Program-made: the position numbers and the translations under genes | Shown: piece after piece, positions 33,818 through 43,959 of the stretch | Layout of the letters: each line of letters begins with the position of its first letter | Position numbering within the stretch: the first letter of the stretch is position 1 | From: Clostridiales bacterium | GTDB lineage: Bacteria; Bacillota; Clostridia; Oscillospirales; Acutalibacteraceae | Assembly: GCA_019415945.1 (NCBI GenBank) | Contig: DXYF01000021.1 | Span: forward strand, 1 to 64,000 | Length of the DNA stretch: 64,000 nt | Direction of reading: 5' to 3' | Notes under the pieces: model-generated | What the model saw: only the letters and a program-made list of their open reading frames with translations | Databases searched by the model: none | What the model was told of the DNA's origin: nothing

Positions 33818-35095
33818 TTACTGTTGTTCGTCAAAAACAATCTTTCCGTCAAGAATCGTCTTTTTAACCTTGCCGTAAAGCCGTCTGCCCTTAAACGGGG
33901 TGTTTTTGCTCTTGCCGTGAAGCTTTTGAGTATCAACAACCCACTCCTCGTCAAGGTCAACCAAAGCAATGTCGGCGGCAGCTCCCACCGCAAGCGTGCC
34001 TGCGTTGATTCCCAAAATTTTTGCGGGATTTACACTCATTTTCTCAATCAGCTTTTCAAAACTCATAAGTCCACGCTTTACAAGGCAGGTAATTCCCACT
34101 GCAAGCGAAGTTTCCATACCTATTGAGCCGTTCGGAGCAGATTCAAAATCAGATTTATCCTCAGGGGTGTGAGGTGCGTGGTCTGTCGCAATGGCGTCGA
34201 GCGTGCCGTCAAGCAAGCCGTTGATAATCTCGTCAACATCAGCCATTGTACGCAGAGGCGGATTCATTCTAAAGTCCGCGTCCCTTTTTAGCAGCTCATT
34301 TTCCGTCAGTGAAAAATAGTGAGGTGCAGTTTCGGCAGTCACCTTAACTCCCCTGTTTTTTGCATCTCTGATAAGCTCAACGCTTGTCTTGGTGCTTACA
34401 TGGCAGATATGCACGGGGACACCAAGAGCCGCCGCAAGGGCAATTTCCCTTGCTGTTCCGCAGTCCTCAGCAGATGCGGGGATACCCTTAACGCCGAGCT
34501 TTTTTGATACCTCGCCCTCGTTGATTTTCCCTCCGTCGGCAAGGTACAAATCCTCACAGTGAGCCACAATGTGCATTCCGCACAGGGGGGCTTTTTTCAT
34601 GGCATCGCTTAACAATTTTGTATTCTCTACCGGTCTGCCGTCGTCGGTCAGGGCGATTGCCCCCGCAATTTTAACTTCGTCAATATCTGTGGGTTCAAGG
34701 CTTTTAAGACCTTTTGTAATGCTCGCCGCAACATATACATGAGAATTTGCACTCTTTGACTTGTCAAGAATATATCGCACAATCTCCGCACTGTCCGTAG
34801 CGGGTGCTGTATTCGGCATAGCAAGCAAACTCGTGACTCCGCCTGCCGCAGCAGCATTGCAGCCGGAAATTATATCCTCTTTCTCGGTCTGCCCGGGGTC
34901 ACGCAGGTGTACATGCATATCAACAAGTCCGGGGATAGCGTAAAGCCCCTCGGCGTTAATCACTTTGCAGTCGCTGTCACTAATATTCTTGCCGACGCTT
35001 TCAATTTTACCGTTCTTTACAAGAATATCATATTTACCGTTTAATTTATCGGCAGGAGATACTACGGTTGCGTTTTTTATAAGTAAATTTTTCAT
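33818..35095 (-). CDS. pyrC: Dihydroorotase
   Basis: PyrC (425 aa) cyclises carbamoyl-aspartate to dihydroorotate. Metal ligands in VDMHVHLRDPGQTEKED near residue 60, VAHCEDL, and the catalytic ATDHAPHTPEDK are intact. It is a type I enzyme by length. Preceded by the 558-aa membrane protein by 17 bases. Confidence 0.96.
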   Translation of the reverse strand: MKNLLIKNATVVSPADKLNGKYDILVKNGKIESVGKNISDSDCKVINAEGLYAIPGLVDMHVHLRDPGQTEKEDIISGCNAAAAGGVTSLLAMPNTAPATDSAEIVRYILDKSKSANSHVYVAASITKGLKSLEPTDIDEVKIAGAIALTDDGRPVENTKLLSDAMKKAPLCGMHIVAHCEDLYLADGGKINEGEVSKKLGVKGIPASAEDCGTAREIALAAALGVPVHICHVSTKTSVELIRDAKNRGVKVTAETAPHYFSLTENELLKRDADFRMNPPLRTMADVDEIINGLLDGTLDAIATDHAPHTPEDKSDFESAPNGSIGMETSLAVGITCLVKRGLMSFEKLIEKMSVNPAKILGINAGTLAVGAAADIALVDLDEEWVVDTQKLHGKSKNTPFKGRRLYGKVKKTILDGKIVFDEQQ

Positions 35096-35112
35096 TTAAT
35101 CACCGCCATATG

Positions 35113-36789
35113 TTATCTTCTCGGACTGTTATTTCTGTTTCTGCCCTGCTGAGGTGAAGGACGCCTTTTCTGGTTTGAACCTTGCGGTCTTTGTGTTGTT
35201 CTGTGGTGAACTCTTACAAGACCGTTGTCGTTTAGCTCACGCATTTGAGCTTTTTGTCTTTCAGCTCTCCGTCTTGCCCGCTCACGACGCTCCTGCTCCG
35301 CCTTTTGCCTCTTTTTCATTGCTCGTTTATGCTTTATCATTCTGCTCAAATTTGTGCAGAAATAGCCTAAATGTATTCCGAACGATTTTACTCCTGCAAA
35401 GAATCCTACGACCGCCTCAATAAACTTTTTACCTGATTCTTTTGGCTGTCTTTCAACATTCTTTGCCTTTTCTTCTACCTCTTCTATAACATCAAAATCC
35501 TCGGCGTCAAGAATATCTCTGCTGCTGATTACTCCCTTTGCCTTTTTCGGAGCTTCCTCAAAGAAATCGTCGCTGTCGTTAAACTTAACACGCTTTGCTT
35601 CAATACGGATAAGCTCCTCGTCGTTGTTAAAGTCCTCATCGTCGGTTTCGTCGGCTTCGCCGAACAGAGTATTTTCAAGCTCTTCTATTTTATCAGGCTT
35701 TTGTTTTTCATTTTCTTTGCTTTCTTCATTTTCTTCAGGCAATTCATCGTCTGTTTGTTCGTCCGCATACTTTTCATTGCTGTAAACAAGCTCAGCCTTA
35801 CTGATTTTTGCATCTTCTGCCTTTTTTAACTCAACCATTCGCCTGTAGCTTAGTATTTCTTCTATCTCGCTGTCGTCAGCCGATTTTGTCATATTGTGTT
35901 CATCGGCTTCAATTTCGGTATCTATCCGTTCGCTCACAGGCTCATCTTCAAATTCATAAAAGCCGCCATCATCTTCGCTGTAATCTTCATCGTGCACAAT
36001 ACCGCGACTGCCTTTGTTATTATACTTTCCTGCAAGCTCCTCTATAATTCTGTTGTTTTTTTCCTTTTTTCTGCGTTTTTTAGCACGCTTTACTAAAACG
36101 GTAAGCAAAACCACAAGAACAATAACCGCAACCGAAACACCGATAATTATGTAAACAACCGTTCCGCCTGCAAAGCCCTCGCTCATAAAATTTACCGAAG
36201 AAACAATTTCCGTAAAAATCTGATAATCCTCGGCTGTTACATTGCCCGAATTTCTCTGCAATGTAACACTCACACTCATTCCGTCATATACGGTGTTTGC
36301 CTGATACGCCTTTATTGACAAACCGTTGCTTTTAACATTTGTATTAAAATTCAGCCAGACAGTCTGACCTGCCGAGTCCGCCGTACACTCCGTGTATTCA
36401 CTCTGACTTAAAAAATTGGAGCTTATCTCTTGCAAATGCTCGTCATCCAAAAGATTATAATTACCGATCCCCTTGCTTTCGGAAGTTTCAGTCATGGTAA
36501 CAGTAACCGTAACGGCAGAAAGACTGTCCATTCCCTGCAAATAAATATCTCCGTTTTTAAAATTCTGCATAGTAGAGTCATAATCAAGACCGAAAACAGA
36601 AAAATACCTGTCGCTTTCCTTGCTTGAACGGGTAATTGCCGACATATCGTCGGGCAAATATATAACCATATCATCTATTTCGCTTATAGTATATCTCTGT
36701 GTTGCCGCACTGCATACAAACACACTGCCGATTACACAAATCAAGGCACATAAAACAGCCGTAATTTTTTTTACTCTGTTCGCAGTCAT
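35113..36789 (-). CDS. Single-pass membrane protein with acidic and basic tails
   Basis: The 558-aa protein has a signal-like N-terminus (1-29), an extracellular domain (30-205) with no recognised family, one membrane segment (about 210-233), then a cytoplasmic region that is strongly acidic (about 265-400) and ends in an extremely basic, Arg/Gln/Pro-rich tail (about 490-558). The tail (RRERARRRAERQK) looks like a nucleic-acid or ribosome binding region. It heads the pyr operon and has its own promoter. Function unknown; an envelope anchored protein that contacts RNA or the cell division machinery is a guess. Confidence 0.75.
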   Translation of the reverse strand: MTANRVKKITAVLCALICVIGSVFVCSAATQRYTISEIDDMVIYLPDDMSAITRSSKESDRYFSVFGLDYDSTMQNFKNGDIYLQGMDSLSAVTVTVTMTETSESKGIGNYNLLDDEHLQEISSNFLSQSEYTECTADSAGQTVWLNFNTNVKSNGLSIKAYQANTVYDGMSVSVTLQRNSGNVTAEDYQIFTEIVSSVNFMSEGFAGGTVVYIIIGVSVAVIVLVVLLTVLVKRAKKRRKKEKNNRIIEELAGKYNNKGSRGIVHDEDYSEDDGGFYEFEDEPVSERIDTEIEADEHNMTKSADDSEIEEILSYRRMVELKKAEDAKISKAELVYSNEKYADEQTDDELPEENEESKENEKQKPDKIEELENTLFGEADETDDEDFNNDEELIRIEAKRVKFNDSDDFFEEAPKKAKGVISSRDILDAEDFDVIEEVEEKAKNVERQPKESGKKFIEAVVGFFAGVKSFGIHLGYFCTNLSRMIKHKRAMKKRQKAEQERRERARRRAERQKAQMRELNDNGLVRVHHRTTQRPQGSNQKRRPSPQQGRNRNNSPRR

Positions 36790-37150
36790 TTAATCTATTC
36801 CCCCACACCGAATAAAAGTATTAATTATTCACGTATATGCATTTAATTATACCTAATTTCGGAATAAATTACAAGTCTGTAAGATATTTTTTTACAGCAT
36901 TAAATATATTTTTTGTTTATTCGACAATATAGCCTGCTTATTTATTGCACATCTTACCGAAACTCACAACTTTCTCTGCCGAGTCAATTTGTATTATATA
37001 ATCCATTTTCACCGTATTCCGCATATATTTCAGATTAAAAATTTAGGTTTGCCGCAAATATCATTATAAATTTTATATGCAAAATCAGAATTAATTTCTC
37101 AATAAAACCTCTGCAATAATTTGAGCTTTTATACTTTTACTAAAACAAAA
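36790..37150. other. AT-rich intergenic region upstream of the 558-aa gene
   Basis: Besides the promoter at 36846-36874 I see no gene here in either strand, only AT-rich DNA between the glmS terminator and the start of the membrane protein gene. Confidence 0.6.
36846..36874 (-). promoter_or_regulatory. Promoter of the 558-aa protein / pyrC operon
   Basis: Minus-strand -35 TTGTAA (36869-36874) and perfect -10 TATAAT (36846-36851) are 17 bases apart, about 57 bases before the start codon. Confidence 0.7.
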
Positions 37151-37181
37151 ACAAGCGACAACTTGAATTGCTGTCGCTTGT
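37151..37181 (-). terminator. Terminator after glmS
   Basis: A 10-bp stem ACAAGCGACA (37151-37160) / TGTCGCTTGT (37172-37181) with an 11-nt loop is followed on the minus strand by TTTTTGTTTTAG. It ends the polysaccharide locus transcript. Confidence 0.75.
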
Positions 37182-37258
37182 TATCTTCATTTATTCATTT
37201 TCGGATTTATCCAACCGATTACAAAAACATTTTGTTCAGGATTCTACTCTTACCCAAA

Positions 37259-39088
37259 TTACTCTACCGTTACCGACTTTGCAAGATTTCTTGGCTTATC
37301 GGGGTCGGTTCCTCTGTTAATTGCGGTGTAATAAGCCAAAAGCTGGAGAGGAGCAACCGCCGTAATCGGCATCAAAAGCTCCTCGGAATGAGGAATTTCA
37401 ACAACATAGTCGGCTACGCCGTCCTTAAGTCCCCTTGCACAAGCGTCCGTACAAACAAGAATAATCTTTGCACCTCTGGATTTAACCTCAACAATATTGC
37501 TTATCGTCTTTGGAATTATGTCCGTCTGAGTAGCAACAGAAATAACAGGCATATCCTCGTCAATAAGCGAAATAGTGCCGTGCTTGAGCTCGCCTGCTGC
37601 ATAGCTTTCGGAGTGAATGTACGAAACCTCCTTAAGCTTTAGAGAGCCTTCCATTGAAAGAGCGTAGTCGAGACCTCTGCCGATATAAAGCAGACTGTCT
37701 GCCGTTACAAGCTTTGTAGCAATATATTTGCATTTTTCCTCGCAGTTTTCAATAACTTCTTCAACAGCGTCAGGCATTTTCATAAGTGCGGACACAAGCC
37801 TTTTGCACTCTGCCACACTTAAAATCTCCTTTGCCAAAGCAAGCTCAAACGCAAACAGATAAACTACCGAAAGCTGTGTAATATAAGCCTTTGTTGAAGC
37901 AACCGCAATCTCAGGGCCTGCAAGCGTATATATAAGCATATCTGCTTCTCTTGCAATAGAGCTTCCCTTTGCATTTACTATAGCCAAAGTTGTCGCACCC
38001 TTTTGCTTTGCAAGACGCATAGCAGCAAGGCTGTCGGCAGTTTCGCCCGACTGAGAAATAATTATAACAAGATCGCCCTTGCTTACAATCGGATTTCTGT
38101 AGCGGTATTCCGACGCAATGTCAACGGTTACGGGTACTCTTGCAAGGTCCTCAATAACATACTTGCCGACCATACCTGCGTGCATAGCTGTACCGCAGGC
38201 TACTATGGTAATATTTTTAAACTCTTTGAGCTTGTCAAGCGTAATGCCGCACTCCTCAAGACAAGGCAAACCGTCCTTGATTCTCGGCAAAATTGTTGTT
38301 TTTATTGCTGATGGCTGCTCCTTGATTTCTTTAATCATAAAGTGCGGATATCCGCCTTTTTCAGCAGCCTCCATATCCCAGTCAGCCGTTTTTAATTCCT
38401 TTTCGAGCGGATCAAGATGTTCATCAACAAAGCTGACACCGTCGTTCGACAAAGTAGCAATCTCATCATGGTCAAGCAGATAGTAATCCCTTGTATATTT
38501 TAAAATAGCGGGAACATCGGACGCAATAAAACATTCTCCGTCAGCTACTCCGACAATAAGCGGACTTTCTCTTCTGACTGCAAAAATTCTGTCAGGAAAA
38601 TCCTTGAACATGATGCCGAGAGCAAACGAACCCTTTAACTCGGCCATAACCGAATCAATAGTCTGAAGCGGATTTCCGTTGTATTTATAATCAAGCAGCT
38701 GTGCCACAACCTCTGTATCGGTATCGCTGATAAATTCCCTGCCCTTTGAAATTAAAAAATCCTTTAATTCTATGTAGTTTTCTATAATTCCGTTATGGAC
38801 AATGGTAACCCTTGCACCGCTGTGTGGGTGTGAATTTACATCTGACGGCTCTCCGTGGGTAGCCCATCTTGTGTGACCGATTCCGACATGGCCGTTCGGC
38901 TTGCCGACCTGTGACAGCTTGTTTGTAAGATCCTTGAGCTTGCCCTTTGTCTTAACCGTCTTTATCTCACCGTCATCAAAAACAGCTATACCCGCCGAGT
39001 CATAACCTCTGTACTCAAGCTTAGACAAAGCACTTACAAGCACATCACTACAGTCCCTGTAGCCCACATATCCAACTATACCGCACAT
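37259..39088 (-). CDS. glmS: Glutamine-fructose-6-phosphate aminotransferase
   Basis: GlmS (609 aa) makes glucosamine-6-phosphate, the entry to UDP-GlcNAc. The nucleophile Cys2 follows the initiator Met (MCGIVGYVG), GHTRWATHG and the glutaminase residues are present, and two SIS domains follow (ISQSGETADSLAAM, STKAYITQL). The C-terminal DKPRNLAKSVTVE is the family end. The gap to the upstream gene is only 27 bases, leaving no room for a glmS ribozyme. Location after the sugar dehydratase links it to supply of UDP-GlcNAc. Confidence 0.97.
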   Translation of the reverse strand: MCGIVGYVGYRDCSDVLVSALSKLEYRGYDSAGIAVFDDGEIKTVKTKGKLKDLTNKLSQVGKPNGHVGIGHTRWATHGEPSDVNSHPHSGARVTIVHNGIIENYIELKDFLISKGREFISDTDTEVVAQLLDYKYNGNPLQTIDSVMAELKGSFALGIMFKDFPDRIFAVRRESPLIVGVADGECFIASDVPAILKYTRDYYLLDHDEIATLSNDGVSFVDEHLDPLEKELKTADWDMEAAEKGGYPHFMIKEIKEQPSAIKTTILPRIKDGLPCLEECGITLDKLKEFKNITIVACGTAMHAGMVGKYVIEDLARVPVTVDIASEYRYRNPIVSKGDLVIIISQSGETADSLAAMRLAKQKGATTLAIVNAKGSSIAREADMLIYTLAGPEIAVASTKAYITQLSVVYLFAFELALAKEILSVAECKRLVSALMKMPDAVEEVIENCEEKCKYIATKLVTADSLLYIGRGLDYALSMEGSLKLKEVSYIHSESYAAGELKHGTISLIDEDMPVISVATQTDIIPKTISNIVEVKSRGAKIILVCTDACARGLKDGVADYVVEIPHSEELLMPITAVAPLQLLAYYTAINRGTDPDKPRNLAKSVTVE

Positions 39089-39114
39089 ATAATTTTCTCC
39101 TTTTTATAATAAAA

Positions 39115-40989
39115 TCAGTTAACCTTATGATGAAATGTAGGCACCATATCAGCGAGCAGCTCAACCGTTTTATCGCTGTCATTTTCATCTGCCGCTTTCC
39201 TAAGGTTATGAAGCTTTTCCAGAATAGTCTTGGCATTAATGTCGATTTGATTTCCGATAAATATCTTTTTGTTTCCGGTAGATTTAAGTCCCTCTTCGTC
39301 CATGAGAAGCTCCTCAAAAAGCTTTTCTCCGGGACGAAGACCTGTAAACTTTATTTCAACATCCTTGTAAGGAACCTTTCCGTACATACGAATAAGGTTT
39401 TCCGCAAGGGTTGTAATCTTGACGGGGGCACCCATATCAAGCACAAATATTTCTCCGCCCTTTGCCATTGCTCCTGCCTCAAGCACAAGCGAAACAGCTT
39501 CGGGAATCGTCATAAAATATCTGATAATATCGGGGTGAGTTACCGTTACGGGCGATCCGTTTTCAATTTGTCTTCGGAACAGCGGAATTACCGAGCCGTT
39601 TGAACCGAGTACATTGCCAAACCGAGTTGTAACAAATTCAGTGTGTTTTGTCGTCTGAGCCTTGTACTGAATAATCATTTCGCAGGCACGCTTTGTAGCA
39701 CCCATAACATTTGTCGGATTAACCGCCTTATCGGTTGAAATCATAACAAACTTGTCAACACCGTAAAATTCAGCAAGAGTGGCAACATTAAATGTGCCGA
39801 AAATATTATTCTTGACAGCCTCCTCAGGCACGGTTTCCATAAGAGGCACATGCTTATGTGCCGCGGCATGGAACACAATCTGAGGACGGTACTTCTTAAA
39901 GATAACATCCATCTTGTCGTAATCTCTTACCGATGAAATAAGCGTCACAAGATTTAGCGATGTGCCGTATTCAATAAGAAGCTCCTGCTGTATATCATAT
40001 GCGTTGTTTTCGTAAATATCAACTATAATAACCTGCTTTGGGTCATACTTTGCAATTTGTCTTACAAGTTCGCTTCCGATAGAACCGCCTCCGCCTGTTA
40101 CAAGACAAACCTTGCCGTTTATAAAATCGCGGATTTCTTTCTTGTTAAATTCAATAGGCTTTCTGCCGAGCAGGTCTTCAATTTTAATTTCCTTTGCCTG
40201 ATTTAAAATATTGGTACCGCTCTGGTCATCATCAAAAAGCAAATCGCTTATATAAGGTATAACCTTAATTTTGCACTCTGTTGCAGAGCAGTAATCAAAT
40301 ATCCTGCGTTTGTCTTCCTCATCACACGAGGGAAGAGCAACTATAATATTTTCAATATGGTAATCGGTACAAATTCTCGGAATTTCGGGACAGGTTCCGA
40401 CAACCTCCACGCCTTTTATTTTTGTTCTCAGCTTTGTAATATCATCATCAACAAAGCACACGGGAAGAATATTCCTTGCCGAGTTGTTAACATCAAACTG
40501 AGCATTTTCAATCTCAGTCACGATCATTCGACCCGCGTTTCCCGCACCTACAATAAGTGTACGCTCACGCTTATCAAGACTTCCTGCCTCGGTAAGGTTT
40601 AAAAATGATTTTTTAAAAATAAATCTGAATGCAAGCACGCCCACTGTAGATATTACAAAATACAGCAGATCAAAAATAATATCGGGAGCAAACATAAGCA
40701 TTTGCATCACGACATATGCAAGTGCAAAACCCACAAGCATAGCTATTGCACAGCTGATATAGTCCTTTTTATTAAAAAATCTCCAAAGTCTTGAATAAGC
40801 ACCGCTTGCAAACAATGCAAACCCGCATAGTATCAAGGTTATTACAATGTTATAAAGAAGACTTCTGCTCGCTTCAATTCCTTTGTAGTTAAGCAGGGAC
40901 AAAATGTAATTGGTTAAAATTCCGCTCACAACAATAATAAAAACATCTGCAACAGCAAGCACAAGCTTGCGATAATTAAAATTTTTCAT
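39115..40989 (-). CDS. UDP-N-acetylglucosamine 4,6-dehydratase (CapD/PglF-like)
   Basis: The 624-aa membrane enzyme has about four N-terminal membrane segments, a CoA-binding-like domain (LIVGAGNAGRMIVTEI) and an SDR domain starting VTGGGGSIGSELVRQ. The active site shows STDKAVNPTNVMGATKR, with Met in place of the usual catalytic Tyr, as in WbpM and PglF. The product, a UDP-4-keto-6-deoxy-GlcNAc, would feed the DegT aminotransferase at 42342. The glmS gene follows by 26 bases. Confidence 0.9.
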   Translation of the reverse strand: MKNFNYRKLVLAVADVFIIVVSGILTNYILSLLNYKGIEASRSLLYNIVITLILCGFALFASGAYSRLWRFFNKKDYISCAIAMLVGFALAYVVMQMLMFAPDIIFDLLYFVISTVGVLAFRFIFKKSFLNLTEAGSLDKRERTLIVGAGNAGRMIVTEIENAQFDVNNSARNILPVCFVDDDITKLRTKIKGVEVVGTCPEIPRICTDYHIENIIVALPSCDEEDKRRIFDYCSATECKIKVIPYISDLLFDDDQSGTNILNQAKEIKIEDLLGRKPIEFNKKEIRDFINGKVCLVTGGGGSIGSELVRQIAKYDPKQVIIVDIYENNAYDIQQELLIEYGTSLNLVTLISSVRDYDKMDVIFKKYRPQIVFHAAAHKHVPLMETVPEEAVKNNIFGTFNVATLAEFYGVDKFVMISTDKAVNPTNVMGATKRACEMIIQYKAQTTKHTEFVTTRFGNVLGSNGSVIPLFRRQIENGSPVTVTHPDIIRYFMTIPEAVSLVLEAGAMAKGGEIFVLDMGAPVKITTLAENLIRMYGKVPYKDVEIKFTGLRPGEKLFEELLMDEEGLKSTGNKKIFIGNQIDINAKTILEKLHNLRKAADENDSDKTVELLADMVPTFHHKVN

Positions 40990-41097
40990 TATCTTCCCTC
41001 TTTAACAAAAAAATGCCAAATTCTATAAAATAACCCATTCAAAATCATAAATATATGTAATATTATACGATAATATACGCATTATGTCAAATAAATA

Positions 41098-41240
41098 TTA
41101 TAGTATAAATATTGACATTCCCAAACAAATAAAACATAAACCGGCAATCTTGCATGGCGTAATTTTTTCTTTAAAAACAATTCTGATAATTGCATAAACA
41201 AAATACTTATTATACAAAAAATAAATGTATTTTATCTTAA
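41098..41240 (-). pseudogene. C-terminal fragment of a DMT (EamA/SMR-like) transporter
   Basis: In one minus-strand frame the region reads from about 41240 to a stop at 41098 as YNKYFVYAIIRIVF, KEKITPCKIAGLC and FICLGMSIFIL, the end of a small drug/metabolite transporter. No start or upstream half exists, as the acyltransferase gene occupies that place. It looks like a relic left by replacement of the neighbouring genes. Confidence 0.45.
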
Positions 41241-42327
41241 AAAAGTAAATTTGTTTATTACATTATTAAAAAACGGCTTTTCCAAAAACTTAATCCTCAA
41301 TAAATCTATGGCTGTACAAACAACATACACCCCAACCACAGATAGTACAGCATGGACAACTACCCAAATACCGTTATCATAGTAGCCTGCATTATTTAAT
41401 AAATCCCCCCAAAGCCACTGACGCATTGCATCACTGTTAGCATGAATCAGAAGAACACCAAAAGTTGCTGAAGATACAGTATTAATAAACTTGTTTTGTC
41501 TGATTTTTACATTTTTGAAAAACATAAACGCCGCAAAAGCCGTTGCAAGAGCAAGCACTTTATTACAGTCAACCACAAAATAATAATATCCGTATGCGCT
41601 GAAATAAGCCAACACAACTACACTTGCCCACGAAATAATCAAGCAACACAGCGAAACAAATCCCCAGAATTTTGTAGAATTAAACAAGCTTATGGGATAT
41701 AACCTAACATAAGACGCAATCAAATAAAGGATTATAAACCATTCTACATAATTAAATGTAACATTAAATCCGGGTAGTGTAGGAAGAACCGAAAAAACAG
41801 CAATCGTAAAAATGCATAAAATTCTATGCTGTCTTTCACTCATTGCTTTGATCAATATATTAACAAACGGAATCAAGCAAAAAAATATCAAAAAGCATGA
41901 AGAAAAACCTGTGCCTATATCGTAAATCGGAATTACTGTTTTTAACAAACCTGAGAATGAAAATTGCTGAACCCCGAAAATTAAGAATATTAAATAAATT
42001 AATATTTTATAAAATTCTATTTCAAAAAATAACTTGCAAAACTTTTTTACCGTTATTTTAGAGGTGCACATAAAATATCCGGTGATAAAAACAAATCCGT
42101 TAATTGCTGTTTTTCCTCCCCAACCGAACAAAAGTAAAAACGCATCGTTCCAATGAAGAGCGGTTCTGCTTGCAATCATATCAGTTAATCCCGAATTTAC
42201 AACATAATGATGCGCAACAATAACGAGCATTGATATTATTCTAAATAGTTCAAGATTAGAATTTCTCTGCTTAGGTGCTGAATTTACAGTTAAATTATTT
42301 GTTCTTTTTAAATTATCTAAAAAACAT
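41232..42327 (-). CDS. Acyltransferase 3 family membrane protein, start disrupted
   Basis: From the ATG at 42230 the product has 332 residues with about ten membrane segments and the acyltransferase-3 start MLVIVAHHYVVN. The true N-terminus lies earlier: the frame upstream reads APKQRNSNLELFRIIS, a typical family beginning, but contains no ATG, GTG or TTG. An ATG at 42327 is in the other frame and would join it only if the T6 run at 42319-42324 lost one base. Either it is phase-variable, a frameshift, or translation starts at 42230. It would O-acetylate or acylate the polysaccharide. Confidence 0.7.
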
Positions 42328-42341
42328 ATGCTATGTACCTA

Positions 42342-43439
42342 TTAATTTAAAATAATATTACAGATTCTATCAACATCTTCAAGTGACAAATCCGCATACA
42401 GCGGCAAAGTCAAAACTCTTTTGCTAATCTCCAACGCCTTGGGGGTATCCGCAGCATTGAATTTATCCTTGTAGCAATCAAAAGCATTTGTTAAAGGATA
42501 AAAATATTTACGAGAAAAAATGCCCTCAGCTGCCAGCTTGTCGGAAATTTCATCTCTGCTTTTTCCAAATAAATTTTCATCAAGAACTACGGGAAAATAA
42601 GCGTAGTTCGGAACTACTCCGTCTTGATTTTTGCAAAGCTTTATACCATTTACAGAACCGAGGTGCTCTCGGTATCTTTCGACAATACGCTTTCTTTTTG
42701 CAATTTCACTATCAACATTTCTAAGGTTGCAAAGTCCCATTGCCGCGCAAAATTCATTCATTTTTGCGTTTGCACCTACTCCGACAACCTCTTCAGGTCC
42801 GCGTATTCCGAAGTTTTTAAGATTATAAATTTCTTCTCCGAACGCCTTATCTCTAAAGCAAACTGCACCGCCCTCTATGGTATTGAACACCTTTGTAGCA
42901 TGAAAGCTAAAGCATGAAACATCTCCGAAAGAGCCGATTCCCTTACCCTTATATGTAACGCCGAAAGTATGAGCAGCGTCATATATAACCTTTAATTTGT
43001 ACTTATCGGCAAGCCTCTGAATAGCTTCAACATCACAAATATTACCGTAAACATGGACCGGCATGATGGCAGATGTCTTTTCCGTAATCAACGGCTCTAT
43101 TTTATCAACATCAATAGTATAATCGTCGGTATTTATATCGCAAAAAACCGGAGTCAAATTATTTCTGACAATAGCATGAGTAGTAGACGCAAATGTAAAG
43201 GGAGTGGTAATAACTTCTCCTGTCAACCCCAATGCCTGAATGGAAAGCTCAAGCGCCATATGGCCGTTAGTAAGCAAATCAATATTTTCAACTCCGAGAT
43301 ACTCCTTGAGTTCTGCCTGTAATCTTTTATGCTTGCTTCCCATATTTGTAAGCCAGTGCGTATCCCAAATATCTCTTATTTCATTTATATAATCATCAAA
43401 GCTCGGCACTGATGATTTGGTAACAAAAATCTTGTCCAT
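42342..43439 (-). CDS. DegT/DnrJ/EryC1-family sugar aminotransferase
   Basis: The 365-aa PLP enzyme has the nucleophilic Lys in SFHATKVFNTIEGGAVC and the family motifs GSKHKRLQAELKEYLG and PVHVYGNICDVEAI. It is expected to aminate the 4-keto sugar made by the dehydratase gene (39115), giving a 4-amino-6-deoxy sugar. The GNAT gene upstream could acetylate that amine. Confidence 0.9.
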   Translation of the reverse strand: MDKIFVTKSSVPSFDDYINEIRDIWDTHWLTNMGSKHKRLQAELKEYLGVENIDLLTNGHMALELSIQALGLTGEVITTPFTFASTTHAIVRNNLTPVFCDINTDDYTIDVDKIEPLITEKTSAIMPVHVYGNICDVEAIQRLADKYKLKVIYDAAHTFGVTYKGKGIGSFGDVSCFSFHATKVFNTIEGGAVCFRDKAFGEEIYNLKNFGIRGPEEVVGVGANAKMNEFCAAMGLCNLRNVDSEIAKRKRIVERYREHLGSVNGIKLCKNQDGVVPNYAYFPVVLDENLFGKSRDEISDKLAAEGIFSRKYFYPLTNAFDCYKDKFNAADTPKALEISKRVLTLPLYADLSLEDVDRICNIILN

Positions 43440-43467
43440 TACACATACACCTCTAAAACAAAAAACT

Positions 43468-43920
43468 TTAATTAATTGACAAAGACATAAATAGACTATT
43501 TTCAGTTTCTTTGTTTACAAAAATAAATCTTTTTTTTAGATAAAACTCAATAGCTGTCTCATTTTTCTTATCTACTTCCAGAATCAAGTTCTTCATACCG
43601 GCATTTTTACAATCCTCTATCGTATAATCCAACAAAGCACTGCCAGCACCCATAGACTGATATTTTTTCAATATAACAATCATAGACAAAAAAGCATTTT
43701 GGGCCTTTAAATCATTACAATAGTAAGCTGAAAATCCAACCAAATCATTATCATAACAAATCTTAATAACATGTGCGTTATTATAAAACTTTTTAGCAAG
43801 ATCTGACAAAAAAGATTTATTATTCAGTTTTTGGTTAAACAAGCTTGAGGAACAACTCATGAGAACATCTAATATGCTGTCTTTATCAGTTAATTTTTTT
43901 ATCATATAAGTTTTCTTCAA
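43468..43920 (-). CDS. GNAT-family N-acetyltransferase
   Basis: The 150-aa protein has the GNAT acetyl-CoA loop YQSMGAGSALLDYTI and the following AGMKNLILEVDKKNETAIEFYLKKRF. It probably acetylates an amino sugar or a small molecule used in the locus. Lies directly upstream of the aminotransferase. Confidence 0.8.
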   Translation of the reverse strand: MKKTYMIKKLTDKDSILDVLMSCSSSLFNQKLNNKSFLSDLAKKFYNNAHVIKICYDNDLVGFSAYYCNDLKAQNAFLSMIVILKKYQSMGAGSALLDYTIEDCKNAGMKNLILEVDKKNETAIEFYLKKRFIFVNKETENSLFMSLSIN

Positions 43921-43959
43921 AACAATCTCACCTAAATTCGAAATAGATTAAGTACAAAT

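Noticed and set aside
37121..37642. Plus-strand ORF of 173 codons
   Set aside because: It is antisense to glmS and its terminator and has no coding features of its own.
39089..39114. Possible glmS ribozyme upstream of glmS
   Set aside because: The gap between glmS and the upstream gene is only 26 bases, far too short for the ribozyme.
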